DNA of 10,267 bases, from positions 1 to 10,267 of the forward strand of contig JBHWOX010000032.1 of the NCBI GenBank assembly GCA_043424615.1, written 5' to 3'. Under the pieces are notes generated by a model. That model was not told the DNA's origin, searched no databases, and was given only the letters and a program-made list of their open reading frames with translations. Positions 6,504 through 10,267 of the stretch are shown here, one piece after another. Position numbers and translations under genes: made by a program. Position 1 is the stretch's first letter, and each line of letters begins with the position of its first letter. The DNA comes from JAUNQW01 sp043424615. GTDB lineage: Bacteria; Bacillota; Bacilli; Lactobacillales; Carnobacteriaceae_A.

Positions 6504-6935
6504 ATGGGTAAATTTTTAGATGATCTTCTAGGAGCCTGGGAGTTGGTTTCCTATTATAGGGAAGAAGATGGGAGGAAGACCTACCCTTTAGGGCGAGACC
6601 CTAAAGGCTATCTTTTATATACAGCTGATGGCTATATGTCGGCTCAATTGATGAGAGCTGATGAACGACCATCTTATAGCCTGGGGGGGTTACATCAGGG
6701 GACCCAAGCAGAAATGGCTGAAGCTGCTCAAGGCTATCATGCTTATTCTGGACGATTTGAAGTGGATGAAAAAAACCAAACCGTTTACCACCACAATACG
6801 GTCAGCCTGATTCCCAATCGAGTAGGAGCTGTTCAAGATCGTCAAATTAACAAAGATGGTGATTATATCGATATTACTTCCACCACTTCACCCACCCATA
6901 TCAAATGGAAAAAGGTCAACACTCTCTTGAAGTAA
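6504..6935 (+). CDS. Lipocalin-like domain protein (Lipocalin_5 type)
   Basis: A 143-residue soluble protein with no signal peptide. It shows the pattern of the Lipocalin_5 (PF13924-like) family: LLGAWELVSYYREEDGRKTYPLG near the start (8-30), DPKGYLLYTADGYMSAQLMR (32-51), YHAYSGRFEVDE (78-89) and a final beta-rich part with YHHNTVSLIPNRVG (95-108) and QDRQI. These small beta-barrels are presumed to bind a small hydrophobic ligand, but the function of the bacterial family is not established. AGGGAG lies upstream of the ATG. It is only 12 bases ahead of the phosphofructokinase start, whose ribosome binding site overlaps this gene's stop, so the two are probably co-transcribed. No convincing promoter is visible between the kdgT terminator and this ATG; leaky termination may feed it. 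Confidence 0.8.
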   Translation: MGKFLDDLLGAWELVSYYREEDGRKTYPLGRDPKGYLLYTADGYMSAQLMRADERPSYSLGGLHQGTQAEMAEAAQGYHAYSGRFEVDEKNQTVYHHNTVSLIPNRVGAVQDRQINKDGDYIDITSTTSPTHIKWKKVNTLLK

Positions 6936-6939
6936 AGGA
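6935..6939 (+). promoter_or_regulatory. Ribosome binding site deciding the phosphofructokinase start
   Basis: AAGGA begins on the last base of the lipocalin-like gene's stop and lies 8 bases before the ATG at 6948. The ATG at 6939 overlaps this site and is too close to use it. Starting at 6948 gives the standard MKKIAVLTGGGD N-terminus. Confidence 0.75.
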
Positions 6940-6947
6940 TGAATAAA

Positions 6948-7907
6948 ATGAAAAAAATTGCGGTCCTAACTGGTGGTGGGGATGCCCCTGGTATGAACGC
7001 AGCTGTACGTTCGGTAGTGTTAAAAGCCAATGACTACCAAATGGATGTAGTCGGCATAAAATATGGTTTTAGGGGTCTGATTGAAAAATATTTTACTTTA
7101 TTAGATCCTTATAAAATGTCAGACTTTGTTCATACTGGCGGCACGCGACTCTTTACCTCCCGCTATCCAGAATTTAAAGAAAGTAATATTCAAGCCCAAG
7201 CCATCAAACATTTAGTAGCTGAAGGGATTGAAGGTCTGGTTGTCATTGGTGGAGACGGGAGTTCTCGTGGGGCCTTGGCCTTGTCCAAGTGTGGGTTTCC
7301 TACCATCAGCCTACCCGCTACCATTGACAATGATATGGGTGGGACCGACTTTTCTATTGGCTTTGATACAGCCCTAACCACTGCAGTTGAAGCTGTGGAT
7401 AAAATTAGGGATACAGCCACCAGCCACGACCGTATTTTCATCGTAGAAGTTATGGGAAGAGGAGCTGGAGATATTGCCTATTGGACAGCTATTTCAACTG
7501 ATGCCGACCGAGCGGTTATTCCTGAAGAAGATTTTGACATGGCAGATGTGGTTGAAGACATTCAAGCTTGTCGTTTTGCTGGCCAGAAGCGCTACATGAT
7601 CATTTTGGCAGAAGGGGTCATGAAAGCACATGATTTTGTGCAAAACATGCTAGAAATCGAAAATTTCAATGTTAGAGTCAGTCAATTAGGTCATATTCAA
7701 AGAGGAGGGAAACCCACCCCCAAAGACCGGGTTCTAGCTAGCCGCTTAGGAGCGGAAGCAGTTGACCGACTTTTAAGTGGACATAGTGGGTGCAGTGTGG
7801 GCATCAGAGGAAGTATGGTCCAAACTTTAGCAATCGAAGAAGCTTTAGCAGAAGAACGAACGTTTTTAAAAATATTAAGACAACATTCTTTTGATTATTT
7901 ATTTTGA
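6948..7907 (+). CDS. pfkA: 6-phosphofructokinase (PfkA family, ATP-type), divergent effector site
   Basis: A 319-residue cytoplasmic enzyme, exactly the length of classical bacterial PfkA; it phosphorylates fructose 6-phosphate. Active-site residues are in standard positions: GGGDAPGMN (9-17), R72, GGDGS (101-105) with D103 and the ATP-type G104, TIDND with D127 and D129, R162, M169-G170-R171, E222, R243, H249 and R252 (LGHIQRGG). Several substitutions are unusual. In the allosteric ADP/PEP site R21, D59 and R154 remain, but residue 25 is Leu (usually Arg), 187 is Asp (usually Glu), 211 is Ala (usually Arg), 213 is Gln (usually Lys) and 215 is Arg (usually His). Residue 124 is Ala instead of the usual Gly and 172 is Gly instead of His. 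Catalysis looks retained while classical effector control may be lost. No pyruvate kinase gene follows, unlike the common pfkA-pyk arrangement, so this may be a second paralogue. Confidence 0.88.
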   Translation: MKKIAVLTGGGDAPGMNAAVRSVVLKANDYQMDVVGIKYGFRGLIEKYFTLLDPYKMSDFVHTGGTRLFTSRYPEFKESNIQAQAIKHLVAEGIEGLVVIGGDGSSRGALALSKCGFPTISLPATIDNDMGGTDFSIGFDTALTTAVEAVDKIRDTATSHDRIFIVEVMGRGAGDIAYWTAISTDADRAVIPEEDFDMADVVEDIQACRFAGQKRYMIILAEGVMKAHDFVQNMLEIENFNVRVSQLGHIQRGGKPTPKDRVLASRLGAEAVDRLLSGHSGCSVGIRGSMVQTLAIEEALAEERTFLKILRQHSFDYLF

Positions 7908-7910
7908 TAA

Positions 7911-7946
7911 AAAGAAGGCCGGGAGCCAACAGCCCCGGCCTTCTTT
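7911..7946. terminator. Strong bidirectional terminator between convergent genes
   Basis: AAAGAAGGCCGGG (7911-7923) pairs perfectly with CCCGGCCTTCTTT (7934-7946), a 13-base stem with a 10-base loop. The arms end in T-rich sequence on both strands, TTCTTTCTT on plus and TTCTTTTTATC on minus. It serves the phosphofructokinase gene from the left and the YkvI-family gene from the right. Confidence 0.9.
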
Positions 7947-7952
7947 CTTACG

Positions 7953-9056
7953 TTAGCGATTTTGTTGTTCTCTAGAAATATCCGATCTTCTTTTCAACCA
8001 GGCAAAGATAAGGATAAACATCAGTAGGAAACCAGAATAACCAATCAGAGGATAAACATAGGCCACTAAGCTTTCGAAACCGGCAAAGGAAAAGATGAAA
8101 CCTGCCAATACTGAAAAGATGAGGATGAGGGCAAAATGTTTGCGGTCGTAAAAGGCTCTTGAGCCATAAAACACATTATAGAGTCGTTGGGCCAAGGGGA
8201 AAAACATGGCAATGCCTGTACTTAAAATCATTACATATATGGTGATGGACATTAAGAAACCAAAAAGTGGATGGATATCGTTAGCTAAAGCTAACAAAGG
8301 CATGGCAGTTCCACCAGCTATATCTACTTTTAAGAAAATAGCCAAATAACCTAATAATTGGAGAAGACCAATCCAGGCCCCACCTAAGCCACCACCTAAA
8401 GAAGCTACTTGTATATCTTCTTCGTTTCCTCCCATGACTGTTGCCATGGAAAAGACCAGCATGAAATTTAAGGAGACATGGTTAAAGGCTGAAATCGTCC
8501 AGTGAGGTAAAGCCTGTGGGAGCTGTTGAGCGATTTGATCAGCTTGGCTCAGTGTTAAATCCGAGCTAAAAAAGGAATAGAAAGGGGTCACTAAAAAAAA
8601 GACCACGATAAAAGGGGTTAAATAACCAATAATTTGAGTGACTCGGTCGATATCGAAGTAACCAGCGACTAAGATGGCTATAGCTATCACCAGGCTTCCT
8701 ATCCAAGGACTAATATTAAATTGCTGTTGGAGATTGCTACCGCCTCCCGCAATCATAGTAAAGCCCAAGGCAAAAAGTGTGAGAGTGGAAATAACATCCA
8801 GCGTTTTAGAAAGCCAGGGCGCACTAATGTTTTTAAGAACATCATGGTGGTCAAGGGCTCGGTAATAGCTTCCTAACTGTAAGGCGACGTAACCGGTAAG
8901 AGCATAGACCAGAGTTGATAAGAGGGTCCCCCAAAAACCATTGATGCCGAAAGCGACATAGTATTGTTCAATTTCTTTTCCTGAGGCAAAACCTGCCCCT
9001 ACCACTGTCCCTAAATAGGCCAGGGCAATTGTTAATATTTGATGGGTTTTTTTCAT
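7953..9056 (-). CDS. YkvI-family (COG3949-like) membrane protein, putative transporter
   Basis: A 367-residue integral membrane protein. The N-terminal helix with GTVVGAGFASGKEIEQYY (16-33) is the hallmark of the YkvI family and resembles the unwound, substrate-binding first helix of APC/LeuT-fold transporters. Further helices follow around 40-60, 85-105, 117-133, 144-162, 190-210, 222-243, 262-286, 306-326 and 332-354, ending in a basic cytoplasmic tail. No substrate is established for the family. The start is placed at 9056 because AAGGAG (complement of 9063-9068) lies 6 bases upstream and MKKTHQ fits the family. The frame is open to 9152, but the extra 32 codons run through the preceding terminator and this gene's own predicted promoter. 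It ends 7 bases from the bidirectional terminator. Confidence 0.82.
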   Translation of the reverse strand: MKKTHQILTIALAYLGTVVGAGFASGKEIEQYYVAFGINGFWGTLLSTLVYALTGYVALQLGSYYRALDHHDVLKNISAPWLSKTLDVISTLTLFALGFTMIAGGGSNLQQQFNISPWIGSLVIAIAILVAGYFDIDRVTQIIGYLTPFIVVFFLVTPFYSFFSSDLTLSQADQIAQQLPQALPHWTISAFNHVSLNFMLVFSMATVMGGNEEDIQVASLGGGLGGAWIGLLQLLGYLAIFLKVDIAGGTAMPLLALANDIHPLFGFLMSITIYVMILSTGIAMFFPLAQRLYNVFYGSRAFYDRKHFALILIFSVLAGFIFSFAGFESLVAYVYPLIGYSGFLLMFILIFAWLKRRSDISREQQNR

Positions 9057-9087
9057 TTTAGACTCCTTCTTGTTCACTTGTTCTTTA

Positions 9088-9115
9088 ATGTTACATGACT
9101 TTAGTCCCAAGTCAA
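9088..9115 (-). promoter_or_regulatory. Predicted promoter of the YkvI-family gene
   Basis: On the minus strand, TTGACT (9115-9110, 5 of 6) is followed by a 16-base spacer and TAACAT (9093-9088, 4 of 6), giving a start near 9081 and a short leader with the AAGGAG site. The spacer contains a GACT-TT-AGTC dyad (9097-9106), which may be chance. Confidence 0.45.
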
Positions 9116-9130
9116 TAAGATTTAAAAGCA

Positions 9131-9160
9131 AAAAAGCTGTGATTCCTCTCACAGCTTTTT
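9131..9160 (-). terminator. Rho-independent terminator of the PfoR/EIIC-type gene
   Basis: AAAAAGCTGTGA (9131-9142) pairs perfectly with TCACAGCTTTTT (9149-9160) around a 6-base loop. Read on the minus strand it is followed by TTTTTTGCTTTTAAA, so it ends transcription of the gene at 9190-10227 and insulates the YkvI-family promoter. Confidence 0.85.
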
Positions 9161-9189
9161 AAAGTCCTCTATTATAGAATCAATATGAA

Positions 9190-10227
9190 TTATTGAGCTG
9201 CTTTTTTAGCTGCTCTTTTTTGCAAGTCTTCGCGGCGGATGATGTTAAAGTTTTTAAAGGCCATGGCTCCACCATAACCAACGACTCCACCGATGACTAG
9301 TGAAATCACTGCATAGATGATGACTTTCATAGGTGGGTTCCATGCGAAGGCTGCAATGATACCAGGCACAACAGAGGCCGTTCCTGGGGAGTTATTTACC
9401 ATGCCAGATAAGGCGATGACAATCCCAATCAACCCTCCTGAAACGAAGTCGGTGGAGAAAATAGGGATAGGGTTGGCTGAAACAAGGTCAGCTGCAGTTA
9501 AAGGTTCTACAGTAACAGCGATAGCATCTGAACGGTCACCAATACGTAACTTGCTGAAGAAAATATAGTTACATGCAGCCGTTCCGAAAATGGAAAGTCC
9601 AGCAATCGCCATAGGGGATCCTGTCAATCCAATCATAGCAGTCACTGCCATAGAAGAAATTGGGGCGGTAGAAATAACCGTCAATAATCCTCCTATAAAG
9701 AATCCCATTAAAACTGGGCTTTGGTCAGCAGCTGCTTCGATGGTTGTCCCAATTTGCATCATAAGTCCATCAATGGGTCCGGCTGTCCAAGATCCAATTA
9801 AATAAGTAATCATTGGACCAATAAAGAGAATAACAACCATATCAAAGCCACCTGGAACTTTAGCTTCTAACCAGCGAACGACAAAAGCAGCCACGTAACC
9901 AGCAATAAAACCTGGTAAAATTCCTACATTTAAAAGTGGAATACCAATCATGACAGCATAAACTGGAGAAACACCTAGGGCAATGGCTACCAAGGTTGCG
10001 GCAGCGACACCAGACATTCCTCCAGCAATGGTTCCAATTTCAGTTAACCAAGCGATACCAAAAATTTCTCCAAAAAGGGCCGAAAAGACGGCTTCGACTA
10101 AGAATGAAGCAACAGCAGCATCTGCCATGGCACCCATAGCATCTGCTCCTTCAGGGGCAAAGAAAGTGAACAGAGAAAAGACAACTAAAAATAGTACTAA
10201 TAGTACAATACCTAATAAAATATCCAT
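9190..10227 (-). CDS. PfoR / PTS_EIIC_2-type membrane protein (PTS IIC-like)
   Basis: A 345-residue, very hydrophobic protein matching the PTS_EIIC_2 (PfoR-like) family: an N-terminal helix (3-22), a conserved GAMADAAVASFLVEAVF segment (32-48), glycine/alanine-rich helices, GVSPVYAVMIGIPLLNVGILPGFIAGY (85-111), ISTAPISSMAVTAMIGLTGSPMAIAG (185-210), and a basic C-terminal tail (IRREDLQKRAAKK). Family members are annotated as PTS IIC-like transporters or, in Clostridium perfringens, as the PfoR regulator; the true role is uncertain. No EIIA or EIIB domain or gene is present nearby. Length fits the family. The ATG at 10227 lacks a good Shine-Dalgarno, whereas AAGGAG (complement of 10146-10151) lies 8 bases before an in-frame ATG at 10137 (residue 31). 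The longer form is kept because it preserves the first helix. Confidence 0.8.
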   Translation of the reverse strand: MDILLGIVLLVLFLVVFSLFTFFAPEGADAMGAMADAAVASFLVEAVFSALFGEIFGIAWLTEIGTIAGGMSGVAAATLVAIALGVSPVYAVMIGIPLLNVGILPGFIAGYVAAFVVRWLEAKVPGGFDMVVILFIGPMITYLIGSWTAGPIDGLMMQIGTTIEAAADQSPVLMGFFIGGLLTVISTAPISSMAVTAMIGLTGSPMAIAGLSIFGTAACNYIFFSKLRIGDRSDAIAVTVEPLTAADLVSANPIPIFSTDFVSGGLIGIVIALSGMVNNSPGTASVVPGIIAAFAWNPPMKVIIYAVISLVIGGVVGYGGAMAFKNFNIIRREDLQKRAAKKAAQ

Positions 10228-10267
10228 AACAATTTCATTGATCTTTTACTTAAATAATCTGAAGATC

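Noticed and set aside
9057..9152. 32-codon N-terminal extension of the YkvI-family gene
   Set aside because: The extension runs through the terminator of the upstream gene and the predicted promoter. A strong AAGGAG precedes the ATG at 9056, and MKKTHQ fits the family N-terminus.
9131..9160. Hairpin as a riboswitch or attenuator for the YkvI-family gene
   Set aside because: The perfect stem followed by a minus-strand T-run is fully explained as the terminator of the gene ending at 9190, and no alternative pairing partner is evident.
1..10267. CRISPR arrays, tRNA/rRNA genes, insertion sequences, prophage, toxin-antitoxin or defence systems
   Set aside because: Nearly all of the window is explained by twelve housekeeping or transport genes and short regulatory gaps. 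I saw no regularly spaced repeats, cloverleaf sequences, terminal inverted repeats, integrase or transposase motifs, or small paired ORFs.

Overview
The window reads as ordinary chromosome of a low-to-moderate GC Gram-positive bacterium. Strong AGGAGG-type ribosome binding sites, Firmicute-style sigma-A promoters, hairpin-plus-T-run terminators and the protein families together point to Lactobacillales. An Aerococcaceae member (for example Aerococcus) is my best guess, but that is inference. I see no phage, transposon, CRISPR, tRNA or rRNA signal, and no intergenic gap longer than about 150 bases.

Layout. The left edge carries the 5' part of an APC-family amino acid permease on the minus strand, cut off by the window. 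It is divergent from a two-gene operon (1238-2682, plus strand) encoding a FetA/FetB-type ABC exporter, the family linked to iron efflux. A 15-base Fur/PerR-like 7-1-7 box sits on the predicted transcription start of that operon, and a perfect 14-base palindrome sits in the permease promoter. After a terminator comes a tight plus-strand operon: M19 membrane-dipeptidase-type peptidase, nicotinamidase PncA and glycerol-3-phosphate dehydrogenase GpsA (2790-5370). Next is a 2-keto-3-deoxygluconate permease (KdgT) with its own promoter and a strong terminator. A small lipocalin-like protein follows, closely coupled to a 6-phosphofructokinase gene. A strong bidirectional terminator (7911-7946) separates these from two minus-strand membrane-protein genes: a YkvI-family membrane protein and a PfoR/PTS_EIIC_2-type membrane protein at the right edge.

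How the genes work together. The plus-strand part is central metabolism and housekeeping: iron efflux, dipeptide turnover, NAD salvage, phospholipid precursor synthesis, sugar-acid uptake and glycolysis. I chose start codons from Shine-Dalgarno position and family N-termini. This moves several genes to starts inside their longest open frames: gpsA to 4363, kdgT to 5471, the phosphofructokinase to 6948 and ykvI to 9056.

No wholly new multi-gene system is evident. The two observations most worth a second look are (a) the phosphofructokinase, which keeps the catalytic residues I checked but has lost several residues of the classical ADP/PEP effector site, and (b) the PerR/Fur-like operator on the fetAB-type promoter, which gives a testable regulation hypothesis for this iron exporter family in this lineage.
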